Positions 1 through 11,446 of a stretch of DNA of 64,000 nt are shown one piece after another (positions within the stretch are counted from its first letter, which is position 1; each line of letters opens with the position of its first letter). A program made the translations under genes and the position numbers. Under the pieces are notes generated by a model that saw only the letters and a list, made by a program, of their open reading frames with translations, had not been told where the DNA came from and searched no databases. This DNA is from Orobanche coerulescens (lineage: Eukaryota; Streptophyta; Magnoliopsida; Lamiales; Orobanchaceae), in NCBI GenBank assembly GCA_033398695.1, contig CM065818.1, positions 33,380,001 to 33,444,000 of the forward strand, in the 5' to 3' direction.

Positions 1-39
1 TCTCCGTTCGTGTTTAATCATGGAGATCATATATTATTT

Positions 40-300
40 CCATCAACTGCTTCTTCTTCGAGAGCAGGATTTGAATCATTGATCAACTACTTCTTCAGAG
101 TAGGATTTATTTCTTTCAACTGCTTCTTCAGAGCAGGATTTAGATAATCGATCAACTACTTCTCTAGAGTAGGATTTATTTTTTATCAACTGCTTCTTAT
201 TCGAGATCAGGATTTGGATAATCGATCAACTACTTCTCCAGAGTAGGATTTATTTTTATCAACTGCTTTTTCTTCGAGAGCAGAATTTATGAACCATTCA
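40..300. repeat. Short tandem repeat, about 36-42 bp alternating units
   Basis: Two related units alternate: one built on CAACTGCTTCTTC...GAGCAGGATTT and one on CAACTACTTCT...GAGTAGGATTT. They start near 44, 82, 118, 154, 187, 229 and 261. A single diverged unit recurs near 489. No gene is attached. It could be the tandem repeat of an old LTR or untranslated region running in from the left edge, but nothing identifies the family. Confidence 0.7.
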
Positions 301-807
301 TGTGGTATAACCAACCACGATGGTGATATATAATGTATAAATTGCGTACATGTAAAACCATCCGTCTTGTGATAATTGAACTCATCACATGGGAGGTATT
401 ATAATTATATAAAATAAACGCAATAAATATGTGGTTTTAAACCACCACTTTAAGATAAGCAAGAGACATAATTTAAACTGCAAAATAATTAACTGCTTCT
501 ACCAGAGCAGGATCGTCCAATCAATTTCTCAAAATAGTCATCGTTAAGGTATAGGTCGAAATATCGACTGCCGTTAATAGCAAGTGTAAAGGTATGTATA
601 AATCTTTGCGATTTCCGGAGTTGGATATTTATTCGCACATTTTAATAAATTTAATAATAACAGATATGAAAAGAGTTAACACCCATATCAATATTAGTGT
701 CAAATTAAAGCTCTCGTTAAACTGAACACATTGGTATTAGGGAAAAATAATATATATTTTATATGTGAGAAGAACTAAATCATATTTCAATAAATCATAA
801 GATTATA
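301..807. other. AT-rich sequence without a recognisable gene
   Basis: No credible open reading frame, RNA gene or complete mobile element was seen. A diverged unit of the repeat at 40-300 lies near 489. Confidence 0.5.
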
Positions 808-816
808 TTTTAATTT

Positions 817-2153
817 GGCTAAAATGCTCCTGCGGTCCCTTAACTTAATTTCAGATAACGATTTAGTCCTTTATCTTTTTTTGTCCCAACTAAGTCCTTT
901 ATCTTTCTAATTTTAAGCAAATTTAGCCTTTTCCGTTGGTCTCCGTTAACTGTTGTCCAGGTGGCTATTAAGTTGCCTACGTGGCTATAAACATACCTGC
1001 GTGGAGAACAAAGTCAAATTCCTAACCTATGTGTCCATTTCCTAACCTCCATTTCCTAATTTTACCTAAATTTATATATATATATATATATATTCAAGAA
1101 AATAATTTTATTTCGAAAAAATATTATTTTGCCAAAAAATATTTTTCCCTCCAGAAAATATTTTTTTTCGAAGAAATATTTTTTTTATTTTTTTTCCAGA
1201 AAATAATTTTATTTTTTCGAAAAAATAATATTTTTCTCCAGAAGATATTTTTTTTAATTTTTTTGAAAAAATATTTTTTTTTATTTTTTTTCCAGAAAAT
1301 AGTTTTATTTTTTCGAAAAATAATATTTTTTCCAGAAAATAATTTAATTTCGAAAAAATATTATTTTGCCAAAAAATACCTTTTTCTCCAGAAAATATTT
1401 TTTTAATTTTTTCGAAAATTTTTATTTTTTATTTTTTTTCCAGAAAATAGTTTTATTTTGTCGAAAAATAATATTTTTTCCAGAAAATAATATTTTTTTC
1501 CAGAAAATAATTTTATTTCGAAAAAATATTATTTTATTTGGAAATTAAATTATTTTCTGGAAAAAAATATTATTTTTTCGAAAAAATAAAATTATTTTCT
1601 GGAATAAAATATTATTTTTTCTAAAAAAATAAATTATTTTCTGAAAAAAAAATATTATTTTTTCGAAAAAATAAAATTATTTTCTGGAAAAAAAAATATT
1701 TTTTCGAAAAAATAAAATTATTTTCTGGAAAAAATAAAAAAAATAATTTTTCGAAAAAATAAAATTATTTTTTGGAAAAAAAATAAAAAAAAATATTTCT
1801 TCGAAAAAAAATATTTTGTGGAGGGAAAAATATTTTTTGGCAAAATAATATTTTTTCGAAATAAAATTATTTTCTTGAATATATATATATATATATATAT
1901 ATAAATTTAGGTAAAATTAGGAAATGGAGTTTAGGAAATTGACACATAGGTTAGGAATTTGACTTTGTTCTCCACGCAGGTATGTTTATAAACAACTTAA
2001 TGTACCACCTGGACAACAGTTAACGGAGACCAACGGAAAAGACTAAATTTGCTTAAAATTAGAAAGATAAAGGACTTAGTTGGGACAAAAAAAAGATAAA
2101 GGACTAAATCGTTATCTGAAATTAAGTTAAGGGACCCCATGAGCATTTTAGCC
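817..2153. mobile_element. Mutator-like fold-back element (non-autonomous)
   Basis: The two ends are long inverted copies: 817 onward (GGCTAAAATGCTC...) matches the reverse complement of the sequence ending at 2153 for about 250 bp. The AT-rich centre (about 1070-1900) is also largely self-complementary, so nearly the whole 1337 bp can fold into one hairpin. It is flanked by a perfect 9 bp duplication, TTTTAATTT, at 808-816 and 2154-2162. Long terminal inverted repeats with a 9 bp TSD are the hallmark of the Mutator superfamily. It encodes no transposase; the reading frames inside are low-complexity Phe/Lys/Ile runs. Confidence 0.85.
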
Positions 2154-2162
2154 TTTTAATTT

Positions 2163-2901
2163 TTATTATATTTTAAATTATCTCCCACTTTTCAATTTTT
2201 TTTCTTTGCTGACACACTACAAGGCAAACTATCTTTTTTTTTATTATTATTGTTCCTTTTACCTTTTGTTCTACCCTTTTGATTTTCTTATTCTTGTGGT
2301 ATCTTTTCATATTTCTTTTACAATTCAACAAAACCTCCAACCTTCAACGTTGCTGAGAATTAAAGACGACTAAAATAGCAAATAAACAAATGTTATTGGG
2401 TCCATTCAATAATACTAGATATTTTACTCACCTTTCTTTCTTCTTCCCACATTTGATGGAGGAACAGAAATAATTCATCCAACGGAGGCTCCAACCTTCT
2501 TGCAGTGGAGGAGATCCACCCAGCGGCCGCCATGAGGTGGCTGAGTGGCACCACCATGATTTAGGCAGAGAGCGGAAACTGTGAAGGGATCGCTGCGGTA
2601 TAGATCTGTATCTGATCAACACATGTTTGTTGAGTGGATGATATATTCTCCTCTGTAACCGACTTTAGGCTTCTTGAAGAAGGGACTACAACAATAGTGA
2701 GAGGAAAATATAAGAAATTAAACAACAGCATAAACAGAAAAATAATAGCCATGTCCTTCTTCTTCTTCATGTTTCTTTCTGATGGATATATCTGTGTGAA
2801 GGATATTTATTTGTTACTATGTTTTTTTTTAAGAGTAGCATGTGATTTCAAGAGAGTGATTTGGGAGCCGCCCCATGTGCTGGAGAAAAGAAATCTCTCC
2901 C
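2163..2901. other. Flanking DNA, no supported gene
   Basis: Short frames exist on both strands (for example about 107 aa at 2634-2957), but none shows a known domain, a splice pattern or a plausible protein composition. This is the original left flank of the hAT nest that begins at 2910; the same flank resumes at 17098. Confidence 0.5.
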
Positions 2902-5900
2902 CATGTGATCAGAGACGGAGCTGGGCCTGGCCCAGCATTAGCACAGGCCCACCCTGAAACATTCTAAAATTTATTTGTTAAAATTTTTTAAGCCCAGATT
3001 ACTACTACTACCAGCCCATCTGAAATTAACCCACCCTCAAGATATAGTCCAACAATCCACCATAGTCCATATACGCTTTTGAATCGACAAATAAGAACCA
3101 GTGTTGTTAAACGCGCGCTTAAGCGCGCGCATAAGCGCAAAGCGACGCGGTGCGCGCTTGCGGGGAGTCGCACCAGGTATGCGACTCGGTTTTCATTAAG
3201 CGCGCGCTTCTTCGTGCTTCTGCGCTTAAGCGCAGTGCGCAAACTCGGATGAAAAAAGCGCGCTTTTATATAAAAACTGTTTATAATTTTAAATGCAAAA
3301 AAACGGGATATAAATCATAAAACGCTTAAACAAATCTGGGCGATTTCCTTAAACAGCCGCACCTCTTCCTTAAAAAGCCTGTAAACCCTAAGTACAACCC
3401 TTAAACAGTCAGCCTCTTCCTTAAACAAATCTGGGCGATTTCATCCGGGCGATTTCATCTCTTCTCTTCAAGAATTTGGGCGGTTTCATCTTCTCTTCAA
3501 GGTATTCTCTTTTTTTCTTAAGTTGACAGAGTATATATATAGTGTTTATATATATATATAACATACTGTCCATAATACACTATTTTTTTATAATATTTCT
3601 ATATAACTGATTATATACTGTCTATATACACTGATTTTTTTTTCCAGATGGGAGATAATAAAGACGTGGCATGAAAATATGCAAGGGCATTGTCAGAGGG
3701 TAGCTCGGTTCGACTTTGTTGTAATTTCTGTGGAAAAGTTACAACCGGAGGAGTATTTAGAATGAAAGAACATCTTGTTGGGGGCAAGAGGAATGATACA
3801 AGCTGTAAAAAAGTAACCGAAGAAGTCAGAAAAGAAGTTGCAGATTTTATGGAAGCAAAAAAGAAAAAAAAAAGAGGTTGTTGATTTAAATAATATCGAA
3901 GAGGAAGATTATGATGATGATGATGATGATGTAGTGTTAATGCAGTCTGAAACCACCAAAGATAATTCCGTATGTGGCAGCACGAATTCTTCTCTACGCA
4001 AGCCACCAAAGATGAAGGGTCCCATGGATATCTTCTTGACTCCAGACCCAGAAATTGTAGTGAGAAAGAGGAAGGGAAAGCACCAAAATTGATGAGAACG
4101 ATGGGGCGAGAAAGAGTTAAGGAGAAGAGCTTGCAAAGCATTTGCAAGATGGATGTACGATGCCTGGAATCCTTTAATGTCATCAACTATCCAAGTTTCA
4201 ACGCGTTTATGTGGAAGCTCAAGGGCAATCTGACAGGAATGAAACCTCCTAGCTATCAAGAAAATAGAGTTCCACTGTTAAAAGAAGAAGTTGCAGATGC
4301 AAATCAGTTAATGAAAGCTCATGAAGCAGAGTGGGTTACTTACGGCTGTTCACTGATGTGTGATGGTTGGGAAGATAGAAAACACAGATGTCTTATAAAT
4401 TTTTTAGTCAACACTCTGAGAGGCAGCTTTTTCCTTGAATCAGTTGATGCATCTGTTGTTTCAAAAACAGGAGATATGTTATTTGAACTTATATCTAAGT
4501 ATGTGGAGATGATTGGGCCTAAAAATGTTGTTCAAGTTGTCACGGACAGCGCCTCAAATAACAAAGCAGCTGTACGATTGTTGATGATCCGATACCAACA
4601 CCTGTTTTGGACACCATGTGCTGCCCACTGCATAGATCTCATGTTGGAGGACTTTTTTAATATTGAGAGGCTTAAAAAGTGCATAAAGAAAGGTATGAAA
4701 TTGAATGCATTTATATATATAAAGCCGGGGTTGGTGAATATGCTACGAGACTTCACTGGTGAGAGGGAGCTATTGAGGCCAGCGAAGACACGATTTGCCA
4801 CTGCCTTCTTGACCTTGTCTAGGATTAACAATCAAAAGGCTAATCTCCGCAGGATGTTCCAATCAGAAAGATGGCAGAAAAGTAATTACTCCAAGGATCC
4901 AGTTGGACGGAACATAGCTGGTTTTATCGCGACGGCAAATTTTTGGAACAATGTTGTTTGTTCTCTTAAGGTTGCAGGCCCTCTTATAAAGGTTCTTCGA
5001 TTGGTTGATGGAGAAAAAAAGCCACCTATGGGTTACATTTATGAAGCTATGGACAGGGCTAAAGAAGCGATTGCACGGGCTTTTGACAATGACGAGCATA
5101 AATACAAAACCTTCTTTGAAATCATTGATAACAGGTGGGACGTTCAACTCCATCAACCTTTGCATGCAGCTGCATATTACCTCAATCCAGAATTTTACTA
5201 CACAAATCCGAATATTGAGAATGATAAAGAAGTATCCCTAGGTTTGTACAAGTGCATTGAGAGAATGGTGGATGTTGATGTGCAAGACAAGATTGGAGAT
5301 CAGTTAGAGTTCTATAAGAGAGCGGAAGGTTTCTTTGGCTTACCAATGGCTATTCGACAAAGGTCATGTAATATCCGCAATTTCGGATTTTCGGTAATTT
5401 TCTTTTTTCGGCGGAGGTCCATTTAGACGACTCGATTGGGACCGTCTCGTCATTATGAGAATGATTAATTCTACACTTTTTGTCATCCGAGTTCGTTTCG
5501 GAATTGTTTTGTTGAGTTCCGTGTTTATTAACGACTTTTCCGCGCTCGAGTTCGATTCTCGTGAATCTCATTCGAAATTACTGTTTCGAGTTTCCTGTAA
5601 GTCCGTTTAACTTTGTTAGACGTGTTGTGAACTTCGGTTTGGTTATTCGATCACGTATCGTGATTTTCGGACGTTTTGGGCCATTTTCGTAATTTCCCAA
5701 AGTTTGGGGTAATTACCTTCCGTTGTCGAATTTCGAGCCTTCGGGTGATCGGAATCATGTATTCTATTAGCTCTTAGATTCGTCTTTGCGAGTACTTCGT
5801 AACCGTATCTTCAGTTCGTATTCAGGTTCGGGTTTCGGTGTCGTTTTCTTGAGTTCGGTGTTATTAAACGACTTTTCCAAGTATGAGTTTGAATTTGTAA

Positions 5901-6076
5901 AATCTCCATAAATTTGGAAACTCCAAAGATTCTGAATCTTTGCAATATTATAAAGCATCGAGTTAGCTTTCCAATGGTTCAAACGGTGAGTCAATCGGAG
6001 TCCGGACGAGGGAGTTATGGTCGAAATAGCTAAGTCACTCACATGTCCCAGTTATGGCCGAGCAGCCTGCCGGAAG

Positions 6077-6245
6077 GGCCGCGTCACACTTGGCCGAGCC
6101 GCGGCACGCACACATTGCAATATTTGTCCGACCCGTCTATACCTTGTGCCGCGGCACATGCCGGCAGGGCCGCGGCACACTGCCGAGTCACTGCCGGAAG
6201 ATTTGGCCCTATGCCGCGGCACACTTTAGTGGGCCGCAGACACCG
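6077..6245 (+). promoter_or_regulatory. Palindrome cluster TGCCGCGGCA upstream of TATA (LTR#1, 5' copy)
   Basis: Six copies of a CCGCGGCAC word begin at 6079, 6099, 6149, 6170, 6214 and 6234; the fullest form is the perfect palindrome TGCCGCGGCA followed by CAC or CAT. Copies come in three pairs, members 20-21 bp apart. The first and last copies are damaged. The cluster ends about 10 bp before CTATTTAAGGCCC. Role unknown; the position fits promoter-proximal protein binding sites. Confidence 0.75.
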
Positions 6246-7244
6246 TGTCACGGCTATTTAAGGCCCAAATGCTTTTTTTTTTCGCCATTTTTCTCCTTCT
6301 TCTCCTTCTCTTCCGTGGCTGGGGTTGTTCCTATCATGGAGAGATGTTGTTGGTCAATAAATCCATGAAGTCTTGGAGTTCATATCATCAATCATCCATC
6401 CTATAACATCCTTTGATCGAGCGAATCAGGTCAGATTTTCTAGAAATCTAATTTTTGGGGATTTTGGGTATTTTGTTCGATTTCGTCCGTTTAATCCGAT
6501 TTAACTTAGGATTGTGATGGATTGATGATTATTTAGATGTATTGTATCATTTCCCTTGTTATCCCATGGTTGGATCGTATCGATTCGTTGTTTTGGTCGA
6601 GTTCTTGACCGACGCCTTGAAGGTGTTCGGTAAAATATCATAGAGGGGTTTTTGGGCGTTCTACGATTATTATTCCTCATATGATCGATGATTTATTGAT
6701 TATATGTTGTTAGGGTCGAATTCTTGTGAAGAACTCGAGTCGGAACCCTTCTTCCGTTCATTGTCTTCTTCGGGGTCCGAGCTTCCCGGTCGAACCGTGT
6801 TCTTCGGAGCGTTTGGTAGCGGTTATTAAGGCAAGTATCTCACTATACGACTTGTATCTTGCGACTAGTAATTACGTATGAGATGTGTGATGATTTTGCT
6901 TACCTTCGTAATTATGTTCCCTTTGAGTTGGTTGTGTTTTCCGTAATTTGAAGGTTGTGCGATAATATTGTTATATTAGTATACGTGTTAGGCGTTGTGC
7001 CATTTGTGCAGTATTGCGCCGTACATATGAGATGGTTGTACACTTGGTTGTGCAATGTATTGTGTACCAAATGTGGGTTATGTTGGATATGTGTCGTTGA
7101 TTGACGATAGTTGTTGCGAGTGTTGAGATTGTGTTATGTGCGGGTGATGTACGATTTTGTGGTGATCAATGTGATTGATCAATTTTGCTCATTGTTGTAT
7201 GTAATGTGAATGTGAATATGAATATGTGTGTGACCGCTAAGTTC

Positions 7245-7710
7245 ACTCGTGTTGGTTCGACGGGACCTACGAGGATTCATGGCAGTGGACTACGGGGTCA
7301 GAACTTAGTGAAGTACTGAGGTCCAATCGTGCTGGTCTGACGAGGCCTACGATAACGCATGACAGTGGACCATGAGTTTCGGACATAGTACGTCCAACCG
7401 GGTAAGCTCGACGGGGCTTACGGTGACACGTGGCAGTGGACTACGGTGTCAGGACTGTGTATGTGATTGTTGAGATTGATATAGTCTGTGCGGGTTGTTA
7501 AGCCTACGGACACACGTGACAGTGGATCACGGTATTGGAATTGGTTATGTCTGGTTAATAGTCCGTGCGGGTTGTTGAACCTACGGATACACGTGACAGT
7601 GGATCACGGTGTCGGAATTGATTATGTTTGTTTAATTGTGCATGGTGTAGTCCGTGTGGGTTGTTGAATCTACGGAGACACGTGACAGTGGATCAGGGCG
7701 TTATGAGCAT
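7245..7710 (+). repeat. Six tandem stem-loop modules in the LTR#1 leader intron
   Basis: Units of about 71-89 bp start near 7254, 7334, 7403, 7490, 7569 and 7658. Each has a short hairpin, for example GGTTC-GACG-GGACC, GGTCT-GACG-AGGCC or TAAGCTC-GACG-GGGCTTA, followed by a second hairpin whose loop region is CAGTGGA in all six units. The stems differ between units yet keep pairing. Unit borders are approximate; folding was judged by eye only. Confidence 0.65.
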
Positions 7711-8453
7711 GATTATTTTCAAATCAATGTTTTGAAAAGAAGGTTTTAAGAAAGGAATGTTGGGCCGAGCCCCACGAGATTTATGAAATGTTTTCGTACT
7801 GTAAATTGTTGAAATACAATGTGAGATTTGGGTTAAGACCCTAAGATTTTCGAAAGGTTTTGAAATTCAAAAAAAATTCTCGAGATGATAATCTTATTTT
7901 CGAATGCTTCATAGCTTATCTTTCCTTGTGAAAACCTCCCGGGGATATTTGTTACTTGATTATTATATTTGATTCACGATTATTAATTGCTTGTTACATT
8001 CGTATGATTTGATACTTGCACTAGTAAAACAGTGGAGTTTTACTAACCCCCGAGTAATCGGGGGGTGGATGTCTGTTTTGCGTCCAGGTACATGCAGATT
8101 CAGGGGAGCAGTCACAGGATTAGCACAAGAGGATGACGAGCTGCGATACTAATCATGAGTCGAGAGTTGTTCTGATTTTTGTTGTGTAGTCAGAGTTGAT
8201 TTCAATCTTCCGCTGTATTGTATTTCGACCCCTGTGTGGGTAATGTCGTTTAAGTAAGTTTTGTTGATTGGGTTGTGTGACCTCATCGGTATGTGTATTT
8301 ACGTGTAAGTGACCATAACGGTCTGTATTATTATATTGTTTGACCCTGGCCGGGCAAGCATTTGGTTGTTTATGGATGTTTAGCCTGTAGATCCTTGAGG
8401 AAAGGGTCTAAGGCGTGTAATATTCCCATACGGTTTTGGGGGTGTTACATTTA

Positions 8454-8465
8454 TGGTATCGGAGC
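8454..8465 (+). other. Primer binding site of LTR#1 (initiator tRNA-Met, one variant base)
   Basis: TGGTATCGGAGC lies 4 bp after the 5' LTR. The standard initiator tRNA-Met site is TGGTATCAGAGC; the A-to-G change would still pair as G-U. LTR#2 and LTR#3 share the same variant. Confidence 0.88.
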
Positions 8466-9793
8466 TTAGGTTGCAGAAACCTAGGTTGTCGGGTCGAGTC
8501 GAGTCGTGATTTGTCGAGTAATGTGTTGTCTTGTCGTTCGAGTCGTCAGGTGACAAGTTGAGTTGTGCGTAGTCACAACGCGTTGGATATGTTGTCGGAT
8601 GAGATTAGTATCGTGGGCGACCGTCATCTCCGTGCGGCCTGTGGACGTAAGTCTCCTCTTTTATGCATAATATGTGTGTTCATGATTTCAATTATGTGTG
8701 ATATTTGTAGTGCATAATTTTGTTTACGCGGGGTTGTGCAATGAAGTTGTATTCAACACTTGGATACGCCGTATGTGTATAGAACTAGATGTATTGATGT
8801 TTGGGCCTTGAACCACCATGTGGGTTGGTATAGTGTGAAACTGTGAAAGTTGTGAACCTTGATGGGTTTTACGGTAAAGTTTGTGAGAAACCCCGATGAA
8901 TGATTTTGCTGTGTGTTTAAACTTGATACCACGAGATGCATTTGATTGAATTGGCGACCCTGGTTGCCATTTGAGTATGTGGTTTTAAATTTGACTGTTT
9001 TTGGAAGGTTGTAATTTTTGTCCGCTATGGGTAAGTTTGAGAGTGTTCTCTGAAGGACTTTACAGTTTGAGAATTTTTGTAATAATCGATTTTTGGAAAA
9101 TATTTTGGTGGTGCGGTCAAACCACGGTTTATATGGATTTTTAAAATTTATTAAACTTTGACAAATGGGTCGTGTATTTTCAATGACACAATCAGACGGT
9201 ACTTGAAAAATGTGTTTTGAAGTACTTCGGACAGTGTAAAATATTACCGTCGTTTTGATTATGAACTAAAAGATTTTGGAAAATTTTTATTTTGCAGAAC
9301 GATTTTTGGTTTTCGGAATTTCGAACTTCATATGCCCACATGTTGGGGTAAGTGGTTGTGATAAGTTTGTGGTGTTGTTGTCCTCGCCGGAGAATGTTTC
9401 AGTGTTTTCTAAATATTGAGATACATGGTTTTGATTGGACGATCGGGGTATTAAAAGTGTTTTCAAGAATTTCATTTCACCAAATTTTTCAAACTTAAGA
9501 ATTTTAAAATTTTATCATTTGAATAATACCCCGAAAATATTTTATTTTGCTGCGAGTGTTTGATCCCTACGATACGTGTGTGGTTTTGACTGTGTTTGAT
9601 TTGGTAAAATCCAAACACCTCTATCGATGTGACTATGTGGATTATTTTTGAATGAAGTTCTTAAATTACAGTGTTAGTTCGTGCACTTGTGTGATGACTT
9701 GGAGTTGATGCTTTATCGTGCTGCTATTATCGTCCTATGTTGACGTTGTGACGTTTGATTGGTTGCATTATTCTGTTTGGTCGTCCGTTCAGT

Positions 9794-10891
9794 ATGCCGA
9801 GAGGTCGTGGCCGAGGACGTGGTCGTAGTCGTGGTCGCGATCAGGAGCGTGGGAGGGCGACTCCCTCCTTGCCGAGTACCGATCAGCTCAGTACAGATCA
9901 GGGACATTCGACTAGCGTTAATGTTGACGTTGGCGCCGCCACCATCCTTCGTCAGGTGTTTGACCAGTTAGTGCAGATGAATCAGGCCGTACGTTGGGAT
10001 GAGAACCCAAATAGGGATAACGGAACTAGTAAGTGGTTACGAGATGTGATGAAGACGTAGCCACCCCATTTTGTGTGTTCGTCTGACTTGTTAGGTTGGG
10101 AAAACTGGCTCTTCCAGTTGGACAGAATATTTGATGATGTAGCTTGTCCGGATGATAGGAGGGTACCCATTGCTCAGTACCTGCTCGACAAAGAAGCTGC
10201 AGACTGGTGGCACGCTGTAGTGCCTGCAGATCGTACGCCTACATGGGTTGAGTTTAAGACTGACATGGAGGCAGAGTATTGCCCGTTGCCTGTTCGTGAA
10301 CGTAGAATCGTTGAGTTTTTCTCGGCTACGCCCCAGGATGTGTCAATATCCCAGGCGATAGTCGATTATAATCGACAATTGGCTTATGTTCGGGATCAAG
10401 TGAGAAGTGAAGCGGACAAGGTCCGATACTTCAATATGCGCATGAAACCCCATATCCGTGAGAGTATGGCTCCGCTTATGTGTACCACCCTGAAAGAATA
10501 TCAGGACCGAGCTTTAGCCATTGAGATGGCTGTTTCTGTGTCGGAATCTAGTTCAGAGAGTAAGAGACAGAAGACCTCGAGAAATTTTTCAAGAGGCCAG
10601 AGAAGTGAGATCCGTGAACCTGTTGCTTCGCATTTTCCTTCTGGAAGCACTCCTCGTTCGGTTGACCAGTCTAAGAACCTTACTCCAGAGGCGAGTAAGA
10701 CGATCGGTGTGAAGACCTGCTTTAACTGCAGTCGTGTAGGCCATGCGAGACAGAATTGTCGTTCGCCACTAGTTAATTGTTTTAAGTGCGGCCGACTGGG
10801 GCACCAAGCGGTGCATTGTGAGACCGTTGCCAAGATGTTCGGGAATCGGGTTTTCGTTCCTACTCGGGGAGGGCCCGGCGGTGTCCAGTGA
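9794..10891 (+). pseudogene. gag: gag of LTR#1 with one premature stop
   Basis: The ATG at 9794 starts an Arg/Gly-rich N-terminus ([16 protein letters not shown]), as in the gags of LTR#2 and LTR#4. The frame runs about 365 codons to TGA at 10889-10891. It contains the retrotransposon gag core (LGWENWLFQLDRIFDD, then EYCPLPVRERRI) and two CCHC zinc knuckles near the C-terminus, CFNCSRVGHARQNC and CFKCGRLGHQAVHC. The only break is TAG at 10058, where LTR#2 and LTR#4 have a sense codon. Gag proteins package the RNA into virus-like particles. No pol follows. Being otherwise open over 365 codons suggests the reading frame was under selection until recently. Confidence 0.88.
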
Positions 10892-10989
10892 CGTAGTTGT
10901 GTATCGTACTTTGTGCTGTAATTCGTGTAGAGATTGATATTTGTTGCGTGAACTTTTTGGTTTTGTTTGTATTCTACCATGATGTTTTA

Positions 10990-11446
10990 TTTTAAGTTTC
11001 GGGACGAAAATTATTTTTAATAGGATAGAATGTAATGTCCGGTATTATCGTTTTCTGTTATCTTGAATTGTTTGTGTCTTGACGTCGGACATTTTCTTGT
11101 CGACGAGAATCGGAGTGGATTCTATCATAATACTATATTTGTTTCTACCACATAGTCGTTGTGGTCGGGTGCGACTTGTTGTCGCATGCATTTCTTTTAT
11201 TAAATGTGTGCATGTGATGCGTCGTTAATTACTCGTTATTGTTTTGAATCATTGCCGGTGACGTTGTTATGGTCGTCGTGGGGCGTGTTTTCACGCTGTA
11301 TGTTCTTTCGCGTTGCTTGTAACGTTTTGCCGTTGGGCGCGATTTTTTTCGGTTCTTGTGTATCTCGTTGAGTTTTCCTGGCAGGATATTGCTTCTCCCT
11401 ACTTGATTTAAGTTTCGGGCCGAAACTTCTTTTAAGGAGGGTAGAA
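10990..11446 (+). other. Duplicated 3' end module and polypurine tract of LTR#1
   Basis: The functional purine tract (TTAAGGAGGGTAGAA, 11432-11446) directly precedes the 3' LTR. Before it lies the hairpin AAGTTTCGGGCCGAAACTT at 11410-11428. A second, vestigial copy of the same layout sits upstream: AAGTTTCGGGACGAAAATT near 10994-11012, a purine stretch AATAGGATAGAA at 11019-11030, and an LTR-like start TGTAATGTCCGG at 11031. The 11031-11400 stretch is therefore probably the beginning of a different LTR picked up by recombination. Confidence 0.7.

Larger units (their letters stand above)
5367..8449 (+). repeat. LTR#1 5' LTR (3083 bp)
   Basis: Begins TGTAATATCCGC and ends GGGGGTGTTACA. In order it holds a palindrome cluster at 6077-6245, a TATA-like box CTATTTA at 6254-6260, a probable first leader intron at 6430-6713, a probable GC-AG intron at 6831-8087, six tandem stem-loop modules at about 7245-7710 inside that intron, and a branch-site match TACTAAC at 8041-8047. 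The short first ATG-rich stretch after the TATA box has no long reading frame. Confidence 0.92.

Noticed and set aside
1029..1548. Two open frames of 125 and 60 codons
   Set aside because: They are Phe/Lys/Ile/Asn runs translated from the AT-rich hairpin centre of the fold-back element; no protein-like composition.
2428..2957. Small frames on both strands beside the hAT nest
   Set aside because: No domain, no splice evidence, and the plus-strand one runs into the hAT terminal repeat.
3838..4092. Separate 84-codon acidic protein
   Set aside because: It is the continuation of the hAT transposase after a frame shift in a poly-A run.
6017..6368. Overlapping frames of 70-104 codons in LTR#1 (and 12099-12450 in its copy)
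   Set aside because: They lie across the palindrome cluster and promoter of the LTR; Cys/His/Arg-rich content comes from the repeated GCCGCGGCAC word.
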